Source of the DNA: Saccharina japonica
Taxonomy: Eukaryota; Sar; Phaeophyceae; Laminariales; Laminariaceae
DNA length: 64,000 bases
Assembly: GCA_008828725.1 (NCBI GenBank)
Contig: MEHQ01001671.1
Coordinates: 7,213 to 71,212, forward strand
Direction of reading: 5' to 3'
Numbering within the stretch: position 1 is the first letter of the stretch; each line of letters begins with the position of its first letter. Positions 1 to 10,544 of the stretch are shown here, piece by piece. Under the pieces are notes generated by a model. It made no database searches. It was not told the origin of the DNA and saw only the letters and a program-made list of their open reading frames with translations. The position numbers were made by a program, and so were the translations under genes.

Positions 1-232
1 GGGGGGAGGGGAGGTGTGGTGTGGTGTGCTTATGGTCATGCATGGCCGTAGTCGTATGACCATAGACCCTCGCCCCCCCTACAATGCCAGAACGGAGCGA
101 GCACGTCGGGTTTTTCACCGACAAGGCAGACGTTTACTTGCAGCAAGCGCGAAGCGAAACTTGACGTGTTGTGCGAGTCACATGAAGGGTGAGCTGCATC
201 CTCGGGGGGGGAAGTTGGGGGGGATGTAGGCC
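1..232 (-). repeat. Poly(C)-tailed dispersed repeat, family D
   Basis: Read on the minus strand it ends in the family 3' end and a C-rich run. It shares GACCATAGACCCTCG, GGGTTTTTCACCGAC and AGGGTGAGCTGCATCC with the other D copies. Confidence 0.75.
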
Positions 233-716
233 GTGTTTTGTGTTTTCACTGACTAATAGTACTGATTGGAAATAGCTAATTGGAAACAATTATTGCAGGG
301 GTTTTGTAGAGGTGGGGGTGCGCGGAGAAGGCCAGGGGGAGAGGGTTCAAATTAAAAGGGGCAGATGCAGGTTGAATTGGGTCGGAAACCTGTTTGTGCC
401 ACCGGTAGAATATGCCTGGGACAAACGATTAAAACCAGTGCACATGCAGGCTGACTTGGTTGGACATATTGTATGCGCATACCACCGGTAGAGTATGCGT
501 GGCACGATAGCTTATGAGTACGTGCAGGCGTAGGTGTGCATGCATTCTGTGATTGTTGTTAGGGTGAGATGTGGCCCGGTCCCAGGGTTTGTCGCACTGA
601 TCCAGCCGGCTTCGTCGTGGGTGGGGCGACAAACGATGGGTAACGCGCACAGCTGAATACAAATATATGTCCCGCATAGTAGCAGTACTAGCAGTACTAT
701 TAGAAGCAGTAGCAGC

Positions 717-762
<46 letters not shown>

Positions 763-972
763 TAGTAGTAGTAGTAGTAGCAGTGCCAGTACGCAGCAAA
801 AACAGAATACACCAGGCAACCACTATACAGTACATACCTAGTATAAACAACGACACACGTTCGTGCAGGCAGCAAGAACAAACAAGCAAACAAACAAAAC
901 GCACAAACACACACACAATTTTCGCATATAAGACATAGCGTATCACACGTGCCGCACTTTCACTGCCCGTAC
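233..972. other. Gene-free stretch with GTA microsatellite
   Basis: An imperfect GTA triplet repeat occupies about 706-781. The long minus-strand frames here are Thr or Leu runs from that repeat. Nothing else is recognisable. Confidence 0.6.
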
Positions 973-1196
973 CTGACTAGCTGGACGAGCCGGCCGCAGT
1001 CCCCCCTCACCGCCTCCAGCTCCTCCGCCAGCAGCCCAGCCCTAGCCTCGCTGAGGCGGAGCTCTCTGCCCCTCGCGCCGGCCACCGCGGCCCTCTTCTT
1101 CGCCTCTTCGAGAGACGCCCTCGAGAGCTCGAGCTCTCGCCGGAGCGTGTCGCCCTCGTCCGAAAGCGCGCGGCACCTCTCCTTGCCCTGCGCCAC
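973..1196 (-). CDS. Coiled-coil gene, exon 7 (last in window)
   Basis: It encodes about 74 residues, VAQGKERCRALSDEGDTLRR through GRLVQLVR, after the acceptor AGAACAG. The donor AG|GTACGG leaves phase 2. An in-frame GTGAGG just upstream is an alternative donor. GC-rich coiled coil. The next exon lies left of the window. Confidence 0.8.
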
Positions 1197-2987
1197 CTGT
1201 TCTTCGGCCCGACCCGATGCGATCGAGTGACCATGGTGTTATATACCAAAAGAGGCATGCAGCAAGCGGGGTTGGCCACCCAGTTCGATCGTTTTTGAGT
1301 ATGATGGGGGGGGGGGTGCCGAAGAGAAAACACGTACGAGTAGGGCGTCCCGAAAATGGTCAGAATGGAAAAAAAATAAAAATGGATCACTGTGATCCCT
1401 GGACGATTTAGCACAAAACAATTTTTTTTCCCCTAATTTTTTTCCAAACACCAAGTGTGTCGAAAAACAACTTTTCGCACGCCCTCGATATATTTTGTGC
1501 ACTTTGTTTTTTGCGTTCTGCAGCGCGTGTTTCGACGAGTTTTTGTTTTCGGGAGGTTGATTTTTGCGTCCACTAAAGTCTCGTCGTGGAAGTATTTATA
1601 CATCAGCACACAGTCAGATGTGGCAAATACTCCTTGCATTCAGATGCATGTCTGTCTTGGCTGAAAGTTCGAAGAGGGGGGAGGGGCGACGGGGGAGGTG
1701 AAACTGACGGCAGAAAGGGTGACACAAAAAAAAACAGTCCTGAAAGAGCAACCGACGGAACGGCGCAAGCGAAAGCACAACAAGCGACGGACCCAGCACC
1801 TCGTGCTACGTGCACACAAGCTTCGAAGGCAAGGATCACCAATAGATGGACAAAAAAAAACACCGTGGCCGAACACAAAAAACAAGGCTTCGATTGAACC
1901 TCCGTCGACTTCCGTAGCTGACTAGTGCGACGGTAGAGGCGACACTTTTTGGCTGAAATCGTTTTCTGAACGATCGGGCTCCTTAACCCAAATTCGTCGG
2001 ACTTTCATTTTTGTGGCGAATAATGTTTCAGAGTATACTTCGGTCATGAGATTTCGCATCCGGCAGCACTTTTTATTTTCCTTTCAAAATAGTTTTTTCG
2101 GTGAGGTATGACGCTCCTTAAGTGAGGAGCTCAGAAAAAACATGGTGCACCTCTTTCGTAGCATGCGTCCCGTGTATTGAGCGCGTGTTTTCGCTCGCGT
2201 TTCATGCGGTAGCCAGTCATCCCGTTGTCATCGGGTGATGATGAAGGGTCTGCGTTACCAAATATTGCCGGGGTTTATGGCGGTGCTTGGCAGTGACGGC
2301 ATTCATACGATATAACACCAACTCGAAAGAAGAGATGCCACGGGAAATTGAAAACATCAAAACACACACACACATTTATGTACAACTGCAGTTGGTGTTA
2401 TTGAGTGGACATTGTGCCATCGTGATACCGGCAAAAGGATGTGAGCAACAGCACGGATTTGTAAACAATGAAGCAAATGCCATTAGGGTCGTTGGAGGGC
2501 CCAGTTGCGATCTCCGGTGACGTTGCGGACGTGTCTACTATCCGGGCTTGTAGTCGATGTTATATTTGTTAAATCGGCTATAAAANTTTTTTTTTTTTTT
2601 TTCGCTTTCCCGCTCTCCCCCCCCGCTTCCCCCCCCCCCCTTGCCGCATTTGGCACTCTAACCTGGACGGCCAGCGCATCGACCTCATCCCTCCACGCCT
2701 TCGACCGCCGCTTCTCCTCTTCGACCTTCCTCCTCTCCTCTTCGAGGGCGGCTTCGAGCGAGGTCTTGTCCTCCTGGAGTCGATCCACCGCAAGCTTCAG
2801 GGTGGGGACGGGGGCCGCCTGTTTTTTTTGTTGTCGTCGTCGTCGTCGTAATAATAATAATAGAAAGCTCTTTAGTACATAGTAGTAGTAGTAGCAGTGT
2901 CAGTAATAGTGGATCAGCAGAAGTAGTAGTAGTAGTAGTAGTAGTAATAGTAGGAGTAGGAGTAGTAGCAGTGTTGGTAGTAGTAGC

Positions 2988-3046
<59 letters not shown>

Positions 3047-6000
3047 GAGTAGTAGTAGTAGCAGTGGTAGTAGTAGAAATGTTAAGTACTGCTGTGATCA
3101 ACCTGACCCCCACCGCTCGTATGGTTCAGTTATGCACGAACATTGGATGGTTACAAACAACGCATGCTACGAAAGAGGTGCAACCATGGTTTTTTCTGAG
3201 CTCCTCACTTAAGGAGCGTCATACCTCACCGAAAAAAACTATTTTGAAAGGAAAATAAAAGTGCTGCCGGATGCGAAATCTCATGACCGAAGTATGCTCT
3301 GAAACATTATTCGCCACAAAAATGAAAGTCCGACGAATTTGGGTTAAGGAGCCCGATCGTTCAGAAAACGATTCAGCCAAAACAAGGTATACCTCCTCTA
3401 CCTTAGCACTAGTCAAACTCACCTCTTGGCGTGCGTCTTCTACCTCGCGAGATTTATCGCCGAGTCTCGAAGACAGCTTTGCGGATCGCAGTCTCGACTC
3501 ATCCAAGAGACTCTTTGCCGTCTTCAGCCTCTCCTGCAAAAATATTTTAAAAAAAAACAACAACAACAACAACAAAACCCTGACTGAAATGACGTACAGA
3601 CAATAGCATTAGAAAACCGAGACAATAACCCAAAAGAGCAGGCCGAATTTTGGCCGAACGCAGATAGACACAAAAAAAACAAAACGTCAACGCAGATAAT
3701 AAAAGGTGGAAGTACGCTCGTACGAAGCAACCCTTTTTTTACACTATTGATGTATGTAGTACACTGCACATACACCTACATCTGACTCCAATCCCCCAAG
3801 TATTTTTTTCAACGTGAAGGGAGTTGCATGGGGTTGAAGGTAAACGCTATTACGGAGGACAAACAAAAAAACAAAATAGTAAATAGAACCAAATATTGAT
3901 ATAGTAAAAAATGGGAAATACATAGTGTTTTACGTGTACCGTAGGTCTTATTTACTAGTGTTTACTATGGTCCCCTGTAATACTCGTAGTTATAATACGA
4001 GCCTCTACTGTATGTCTATTTTTTTTTCTACTTTTTTTTTCCCGGTGGGCTGTTAGGGTACACCCGGCCGGGACCCGTGTCCCCCCCGCCCCGCCTTTTG
4101 CACAATGCGGGTATACACTCGCTTTTGTTTTTGAGAAATTTCGTCTAGAAATCATCCCACGGCACTGTCGTTGTTGTTTTTTTTTAATTTTATTACGCCA
4201 GCCTTTTTCTATTCAAATAGGAGCGGGGGGGGGGGGGGGGTTAGTAAATAGGACCAATCATCGTTCGTAAAAAATGGTAAATGTATAGGTCTTGTGTGTA
4301 CCGCAGGCCCTATTTACTAGTGTTTACTATGGTCCACCGTAATATTACGGGAGAGAGACCATAGTAAATAGGACCAAATATTGTTAGTAAAAATAGGTAA
4401 ACGTATAGGTTTTTGTGTGTACCATAAGTCCTATTTACTATGGTCCCATGCAGTATTAATAGTACTCTTAGCTCCTTTTGAGGTAAGGGCGTAGTGTCTG
4501 TATACGGTAGGATGGAGGTACTGTACCTTATTTTGGCTCAGACGGTTTCGCAATTATCGGACTCCTTACCCCATTCAGAACTGAAAGAAAAAAAAAACAT
4601 ATCCCACATTAATTCCAAGTAGTTTGTCCCCAAATCCGTGGGACCGGTTCTTTTCTCATTCTCGTGTGGCAGTTATGTTTCCATTGTACCTATACCCAGG
4701 CCATCGTTAGGACTGGAGTCCCGTTTTGGGGGACAAATTACTTAGAATTAGAGTGGTTTGTCCCCATAACGGGACTGCAGTTCTAAAAGGGTGAATCGGA
4801 TAGCATAACATTTTTGTTTCCCCCTCCGAAACATCCGGTTTTGTTTTCATTGAACACCCAGTAGGCTTCTTTGGATGCGTGCTACTACGGTAGAGGTATA
4901 CCGTTTTTTGGCGGATTTTTTTTCTGAACGATCGGTCTCCTTAACCCAAATTCGTCGGACTTTCATTGTTGTGACGAAATACTGCTTCAGAGTATACTTG
5001 GGTCATGCGATTTTCTCATCCGGCAGCACTTTTTATTTTCCTCCAAAATCATTTTTTTTTTGGTGAGGTACATACATATGACGCTCCTTAAGTGAGGAGC
5101 TCAGAAAAAAACGTGACCTCCACCACCGTAGCATGTGTCTTTGTCACGAAAAAAAAAAAACAGGAATCCCCAGCTTTTTGTCTGGTCCGAACTCTGCAGT
5201 GCGCACAATTTGTACACACGAGGCGAGACCTACCTGGTATATACTTATCTATTAAAAAAAAAAAACACTTGGTCCTATTTATCATGGTCCTCCGTAATAT
5301 CATAGTATGCTACAGTAGTAAACGTAGAAAACGCTGAATCAGTCCGATTTCTTGGGTATAATGTATAGGAAATAGTGCATTTCTGCACTAACTATTGCGG
5401 GTGGGGGGGGCATAAACAAACGAGATCTACGGTACACACGAAAGCCTATATATTTCCCTATTTTGCCTACCAATATTTGGTTCTATTTACTATAGCCCCC
5501 CGTTATACGGATGGGGGTAGGTAGGGCTAGGGTGAGCTTAACCTCCCGCTCCCGCCCCCCCCCCGCGCTTCATTCTCTCCTGTTGACACATTTGGACTAC
5601 TTCCAATACTACAGAACAGTAGTGCACCACGTACATGAGCCACGCACACACGCCTCCCAAATGATCATGCAGTTAATATCTCTTACACACGATTTTACCT
5701 GCAGCTGCCCGCACTTTGTTTCGGATTTAGCGGCGCTCACGACGTTCTCCCTCGACCTCTTAGCCTCCAACTTTCGGGCGCTCAGGCAGCCTTGAAGGCG
5801 GACCACCTCCTCTTCCAGGGCGCGCCCTCGAGACTGATCCCCGGTGGGTAGGGAGGGGGGGGGGGGGGGGGTGGGGGTGTACTCATGTCGGTGCACAGGT
5901 TCCGGTAGTGCATATGACCATAGACCCTCGCATCCGTGCAATGCCGGACGAGCACGTTGGGTTTTTTTCACCAACAGACAGGCAGACATGCATTGCACCA

Positions 6001-7423
6001 AGCTTTTGCGATCGCCGTGAGGTATTGGGCGAGTCGCGCATGGAGGGTAGAGCTGCATCCTGCTAAGAACGGGGCGCCTCTGAGGCGGACTTGCATGTGA
6101 CGACAGCTCAATGTTAATTTAATTCTGGTGTGGGGGGGAATTGGGAGGGCGGGGGGTGAGAGGGCGGGGGGAAGAGTTGGGGGGGGGGGGGGGGGCGTAC
6201 TCATTTGAATTGCATTGCCTTAGTCATATTGACCATTTTTACCACACACGGCCATTTGAGATGGAGCACGGGTGGGGGGTGACGAGGGGTGGGCGGGGCC
6301 AGCCGTAGCGTGGATAGGGGGGGTAGGAGGGTGGGTGGTGGTGGGTGGTGGATGGGGATGCGACGGGGTCGGGAAGAGTCTTAGGGGAGGACGTGGGGGG
6401 GGGGTGTACTCATACGGGCACAGGCGTAAGTCATGTGACCATAGACCCTCGGCATCCCTACAATCGGATTTGAGAACGTTGGGTTTTCATCACCAACGAA
6501 CAGGGGGGGGGGGGGGGGGGGGGGGCGTTAGCTGGGGGACAACCTCGCGGTGTTCGACTCGGGCACGGCATAGCATCCGGGCCGAACGGCCGAATGTTGC
6601 TAGGAATGAACGAGAACCAGCAGTGCAAAGACGGCAGTAACGCCACCACCACGGCGACGACGACGACGACGACGACGACTTCTGCTAGTACTGTACGTTA
6701 CCGTGTTGGAGAATCGTTTCGAGGTATTCACAGAACACACACCCTATCGTCTGCAGATTCTGGTTCTAACTGGGGTTGGTGCGGGTAGTACACCAGGAAT
6801 ACTGCTGTCTAATGGACAGAAGCGCAAAGGCGGATCCAGCAGCAGTTTAAGTTTTTGCCCTTCGTTGTCCTACACAGGGGGGACCAATAGTAAATAGAAC
6901 CTACGGCACACACGAAAAAGCCTACCAAGGTATATATTTTACCTATTTTTTTATCGTAGCAATATTTGGTCCTATTTACTATATATAATACGTACTGGTA
7001 GTCCTCCTGTAATAGTATTGTATCATACCTATCATACGTACCTTTTTTTAGTATTGTTATTGCTATGGTTTTATTGGTGCGTTGGCCATCCGACACTGCT
7101 TGGGCAGGCAGCATGATGAGCTTCAACGCGTGTGATCACTCAAAAAAACATTCCCCCAAAAAGAGAGGGGGGGGGGAAAAACAAAACAAAAAAAGCAAGC
7201 AAGCAAGCAAGGGGAACCAAATCTATAATAACAGCGGTGCGTGAAATTAGCGTACCTTCGCGTCTTGCCACTTTCTGAAAAGGAGAATGACATCTTGGTA
7301 GTTTATCTGGACACCAGGAGAGAAGAGGCAGAGAGAGAGAGGGCACAAGGAAGGATGCGACACGGCGAGGAGACCATCAGACGACGGCGACAATCCATGC
7401 ACGAGAAACAAGCCCATTGATCA

Positions 7424-7485
<62 letters not shown>

Positions 7486-9450
7486 GAGTTACCCGCTTCC
7501 ATATAGCGACCAAAACAGTGATCATTTTGGGGCATGATAAACCCTTTGAAGCCCCGAGCTAGCGACCAGCACAATGAGACAGCCTCGGTGATATGAACCG
7601 TCTACGAGCGAGTGAGTGTCCAGCGGTATACTGGTGGGTTCGTGCTGTACCCGTGCCGTACGGGCTCCTTCATTTCCAGCTCGGACACCAGTCTGTGTCA
7701 TCCCCCAAGCAGGCGGTGGCCGTCGCTACAATCGTCACTTTTTACAGTCAGTTTTCCCCTTAGGGCCCGAATTAACGAGTATAAAATAAATTCAATTTGG
7801 AAAAAAATAAATTCAAATTCGCTTTTCATTGGTCAACACACGCACCAGCACCAAATATTATGCCCCAAGATCCTAATCTTTGGGTGCTGGTGCGTGTGTT
7901 GACCAATGAAAAGCGGATTTGAATTTTATTTTTTCCAAATTGAATTTATTTTATACTCGTTAATTCGGGCCCTTAGAAGGCCGAAGAGGGTTAGCGAGCG
8001 GCGTAAAGAGCCCAGCAGCAGGGGTAGGACCATGCTGCGCCCGATCCATACGACTGACTCCTTGCATCAACCCCCCCAATCGCGTACTGGCCGTATGTAT
8101 ATAATAGGTGTAATCGTCACTTCTTGTGTTTCCAATTTTTCCCTCCCAAGTCCCCAGAGGGTTTTTGCCGACCGTATCTCTCGCATTTCTGGTGAGGTGT
8201 AACCTTAACCTAAACCTTAGTAACCGTAACCTCAACATTAACCTTAACTTTTAACCTCAACCTTAAGCTTAAGCTTAACCTTAACCTTAGCATTACCCTT
8301 AACCTTAGCATTAACCTTAACCTTAACCTTAACCTTAACTTTTAATCTGAACCATAACCTTAACCTTAACCTTAACCTTAACCTTAACTTTGAATCTGAA
8401 CCATAACCTTAACCTTAACCTTAACCTGAACCTTAACCTCAACCCTAGCCTCAACTTAACCCTAACGTGAACGTTAACATCAGCAGTAACGTTAACCTTA
8501 ACCTGAACCTTAGCCTTAAAATTGACGTTGACGTCAACCTGAACCTTAACCATAACCTCAACCATAACCTCAACCTTAACCTTAACCTTAACCTTAACCA
8601 TGACCTTAACCTTAACCTGATCCTTAAAATTAACCGTATCCTTAACCCTTTTGTGACCCCGAGACATAGCGTCTAAGTAGAATGAGCGACCAAAAAAAAC
8701 GGCGAGAAACGCGCTCTCTTATCAAGCGTCTAACTAAGTAGAAAGAGAGTGAAGCGTTTTTTGCAAGTATTATCATCGCCCATCGTCACGTGCGCGTGTG
8801 TGTCCTACACCTATAGTACTATTAGTACGGGGGACCATAGCGAATAGGACCAAATATTGTTAGTAAAAATAGGTAATTGCATAGGTTCATGTATGTACCG
8901 AGGACAAGGATCCTATTTACTTGATTGGCCCCCCAGCCCACAATTTATACACACCCACCGTAATAAGTAAAATATGAGGTGAATGGTACGCGGGACCGTT
9001 TTTTTTGCGCTCTTGCCCTGTGATGCATCGGTCAAGAAAAACAAAATGGGAACCCGGAACAAACATTTTAGGCGTTTCTTGAATACTTGTGCATTGTTTC
9101 TCGGGGCTTTCAAGCTTGTTTCTTTTTAAACTCCACTTCCTCCACTGCTCGCATTCCCCAGTGTCTAAACGTGAACACCTCTCTGCCTCTCTGGTGATGA
9201 ATCTTAAAGGTTTATGCATGTACCGTTGGTCCTATTATATTCACTATGATCCTCCGTAATATGTACGAGTACTACTATTAAAAGAATACGTAGCTGTTAC
9301 GGGGTGGGCTAATGTAGTAAATAGGACCTGCGGCACACACTAAAACCTATATATTTAGCTATTTTTACTAACAAAAATGGGTCCTATTTACTATGGTCCC
9401 CCCGTAATAGTTAAATCGCCGTTCGAACACACACCCTACTATAATACTGG

Positions 9451-9490
<40 letters not shown>

Positions 9491-10544
9491 GTAACCCAGA
9501 AGCCGATGGTTGCGAGGCTGATTCGTGTGGCCCGATTCTTCTGTAATCATCCTCCTCATTCATTGGGTGTGTCTTCGGCCATGTTCCCCTCTATTAATAG
9601 TAGATACCGGTACTTTTTACAGGGCTTTCCCCCCCCCTCGGGGGAAGATTGTGGTTGACTCGAAATCCCGGGGGGGGGTGTCGCAAAGCTGACGAGGGGG
9701 GGAGAGCACAGCAGGCGTCCAAATCCTCGTACCAGCTAACTCGAATAAAAGTACGTACGTACAAGCGTAGCCAGTAACCACCGGGCAAGAACGTACGTAC
9801 GTAGAACATTAAAAACAAAAACTCGTGAAAGCTAAAAAAAGCAAAAAGAAGTGCGAAGACACCGCGGGCAAGTTAAGTAACCCGGGCGAGTACTCGTAGC
9901 ACGGACCAGCCCAAAACGAGTTTACAGTTAGTTGTGCAGTAGTTCTACGTTTAAGATTAAGAAAAACTGAAGCCTCGAAGATGTTACGAAACCGTACACA
10001 CCTTATAGCCCTACATACAATACGACAGTAGTAGTATTTAGTAACCCCAGGACCAACTGGGAAATCTCTCGGAAAGAAGCTTCAATTTTAGTGCGCGGAC
10101 TTACGTATCTAACCATACATTTTGGAGTCGAACAAGCTGGGGCCAAAAGTCGCCGTCAGCGCTAAATTATTGGCACTCGTACTCGTACTATTGCAGTATA
10201 CAGTAGTATGCATACATTAATTAGTGGTAGCAGAGCAGCTGTGGTCGCCAAATGAATGCACTAGAAGTGTGTGACATGCCTTGAGCTTTGAGCACCCACC
10301 CACTCTACCCACCCATCCACCCACCCACCCACCCACCCACCCACTCACCCCCCCACCTACCCGCCCACCCACCCACCCATCCACCCACCCATCCACCCAC
10401 CCATCCACCCACCTGCTGTGGTAATTGGCCTTCGATGACATGACGCCCCCGACAACGAGTAGGTGACGCCGAGCCGGACTTGGATCTGGGAGAAAGCGAG
10501 TCCCCCCTCGTGATCACCACGTTCGGCCGAATCGTGCGATCCAT
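973..10544 (-). CDS. Coiled-coil protein gene, seven proposed exons, 3' end outside window
   Basis: Proposed exons, in transcript order, are 10544-10413, 7558-7493, 7306-7256, 5833-5699, 3533-3423, 2818-2663 and 1196-973. All six internal junctions are phase 0 with AG acceptors and GT donors, and the last exon ends in phase 2 at a GTACGG donor, so the gene continues left of the window. The product so far is about 291 residues. From exon 4 on it is a charged Glu/Arg/Lys/Leu-rich coiled coil with heptad-like leucines (for example RALEEEVVRLQG, LEAALEEERRKVEEEK). A structural or scaffold role is an inference from composition only; I recognise no family. Exons 4-7 are well supported by codon bias and splice sites. 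Exons 1-3 are weaker and rest on phase agreement. Introns hold microsatellites and small transposon relics. Confidence 0.6.
1927..2167 (+). mobile_element. Small inverted-repeat element, family A, copy 1
   Basis: It shares about 240 bases with 3162-3408 (inverted) and 4876-5136. Ends resemble GCTACGGTAGAGGT inverted, and GGAGCTCAGAAAAAA follows a TTAAGTGAGGAGCTC palindrome. It is non-coding, with no transposase. Confidence 0.75.
2663..2818 (-). CDS. Coiled-coil gene, exon 6
   Basis: It encodes 52 residues from AAPVPTLKLAVDRLQEDK to DALAVQ, with an acceptor AAAACAG and donor CAG|GTTAGA. Glu/Arg/Lys content is very high (LEEERRKVEEEKRRSK), typical of a long single alpha-helix or coiled coil. 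Confidence 0.85.
2820..3161. repeat. GTA triplet microsatellite region
   Basis: GTA repeats with GCA and AGT variants fill about 2880-3078 inside an intron of the coiled-coil gene. Confidence 0.85.
3162..3408 (-). mobile_element. Small inverted-repeat element, family A, copy 2
   Basis: This is the reverse-complement copy of 1927-2167, with terminal CGCATGCTACGAAAGAGGTG and ACCTCCTCTACC. It lies 14 bases from the exon-5 donor of the coiled-coil gene. Confidence 0.75.
3423..3533 (-). CDS. Coiled-coil gene, exon 5
   Basis: It encodes 37 residues, ERLKTAKSLLDESRLRSAK onward, phase 0 to phase 0. The acceptor TTTTTGCAG and donor GAG|GTGAGT are near-ideal. A small inverted-repeat element (3162-3408) lies only 14 bases past the donor. 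Confidence 0.85.
3849..3982 (+). mobile_element. Small inverted-repeat element, family C
   Basis: Ends are TATTACGGAGGAC and GGTCCCCTGTAATA, with inner TAGTAAATAGAACC and CTATTTACTA arms. It has a roughly 20-base polyA-rich addition on the left. Confidence 0.7.
4240..4457 (+). mobile_element. Two adjacent family C elements
   Basis: Copies at 4240-4343 and 4344-4457 lie head to tail and share the TATTACGG junction. Each has AGTAAATAGGACCAA and its inverted partner. Confidence 0.75.
4560..4795 (-). repeat. Dispersed repeat, family T
   Basis: Segments such as GGGGACAAACTACTTGGAATT and CAGTTCTGAATGGGGT (reverse strand) recur at 44355-44440. A second inner block repeats the same words in opposite orientation, so it may be a decayed foldback element. 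Confidence 0.5.
4876..5136 (+). mobile_element. Small inverted-repeat element, family A, copy 3
   Basis: The best-preserved ends of the family are GTGCTACTACGGTAGAGGT and ACCTCCACCACCGTAGCATG. The inner GCTCCTTAAGTGAGGAGC palindrome is intact. Confidence 0.8.
5392..5508 (-). mobile_element. Family C element, diverged
   Basis: It keeps CTACGGTACACACGAAAG, CCAATATTTGGTTC and TATTTACTATAG. The left arm is replaced by a G run. Confidence 0.55.
5699..5833 (-). CDS. Coiled-coil gene, exon 4
   Basis: It encodes 45 residues, SRGRALEEEVVRLQG through CGQLQ, in phase 0 at both ends. The acceptor ATCAG follows a long C-rich tract and the donor is CAG|GTAAAA. High third-position GC and heptad leucines support real coding. 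Confidence 0.75.
5850..6135 (-). repeat. Poly(C)-tailed repeat, family D
   Basis: A G run then GTACTCATG leads into GACCATAGACCCTCGCATCC and the full family body, ending near GGCGGACTTGCATGTGACG. Confidence 0.75.
6165..6265 (-). repeat. Poly(C)-tailed repeat, family E
   Basis: A G run is followed by CGTACTCATTTG and then a diverged body, matching the reverse complement of the 42500-42597 copy. Confidence 0.55.
6395..6527 (-). repeat. Partial family D repeat with G runs at both ends
   Basis: It carries GTGTACTCATACGGGC, GACCATAGACCCTCGG and GGGTTTTCATCACC, then a 22-base G run. The rest of the body is missing. Confidence 0.6.
6876..7014 (-). mobile_element. Family C element
   Basis: GGGGGGACCAATAGTAAATAG faces GTCCTCCTGTAATAG, with the ACGGCACACACGAAAA core. 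Confidence 0.65.
7256..7306 (-). CDS. Coiled-coil gene, candidate exon 3
   Basis: A 51-base exon encodes INYQDVILLFRKWQDAK in phase 0. The acceptor GGTGTCCAG follows a pyrimidine-rich tract and the donor is AAG|GTACGC. The peptide looks like an amphipathic helix leading into the coiled coil. It could be chance, but both splice sites and the phase fit the next exon. Confidence 0.4.
7421..7490. repeat. GA microsatellite
   Basis: Almost pure GA over about 70 bases, directly beside the exon-2 donor of the coiled-coil gene. Confidence 0.9.
7493..7558 (-). CDS. Coiled-coil gene, candidate exon 2
   Basis: This phase-0 exon of 22 residues includes KMITVLVAIWKR. The acceptor is GCTAG and the donor is CGG|GTAACT, directly before a long GA microsatellite. 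Another frame through the same bases is also open, but it would break phase with the next two exons. Short and tentative. Confidence 0.3.
7763..7972. mobile_element. PIF/Harbinger-type foldback element, 210 bp
   Basis: It is a near-perfect palindrome with ends GGGCCCGAATTAACGAG, flanked by TTA at 7760-7762 and 7973-7975. A 3-bp TTA duplication and GGGC-like ends are characteristic of PIF/Harbinger non-autonomous elements. It has no coding capacity. Confidence 0.8.
8200..8655. repeat. Hexamer array AACCTT with variants
   Basis: About 450 bases are mostly AACCTT with AACCAT, AACCTC and AACGTT variants. The repeat gives Asn-Leu dipeptide frames on one strand and Lys-Val on the other, which are not genes. 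It resembles but does not equal the TTAGGG telomere unit. Confidence 0.85.
8821..8967 (+). mobile_element. Family C element, interrupted right arm
   Basis: GTACGGGGGACCATAG on the left and CACCCACCGTAATA on the right flank the AATATTGTTAGTAAAAATAG core. Some 25 bases are added near the right end. Confidence 0.6.
9203..9409. mobile_element. Family C: right-half fragment and a full copy
   Basis: The fragment at about 9203-9262 ends ATGATCCTCCGTAATAT. The full copy at 9296-9409 is in inverted orientation, TTACGGGGTGGGCTAATG to GGTCCCCCCGTAA. The left arm is the GTGGGCTAATG variant. Confidence 0.7.
9451..9490. repeat. CTA microsatellite
   Basis: Pure CTA triplets. Confidence 0.9.
10305..10412. 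repeat. CACC/CATC tetranucleotide array
   Basis: CACC units with CATC and CTAC variants begin immediately after the exon-1 donor of the coiled-coil gene (minus strand). Confidence 0.85.
10413..10544 (-). CDS. Coiled-coil gene, candidate exon 1
   Basis: The exon opens with ATG at 10544, with an in-frame TAA two codons upstream, and encodes 44 residues starting MDRTIRPNVVITRGDSLSP. It is Ser/Arg-rich and ends CAG followed by GTGGGTGG, a good phase-0 donor. The downstream intron begins with a CACC-type tetranucleotide repeat. Linking it to the coiled-coil exons is an inference from strand and phase. Confidence 0.4.

Noticed and set aside
8200-8655. True telomere
   Set aside because: The unit is AACCTT, not CCCTAA, and unique sequence continues on both sides.
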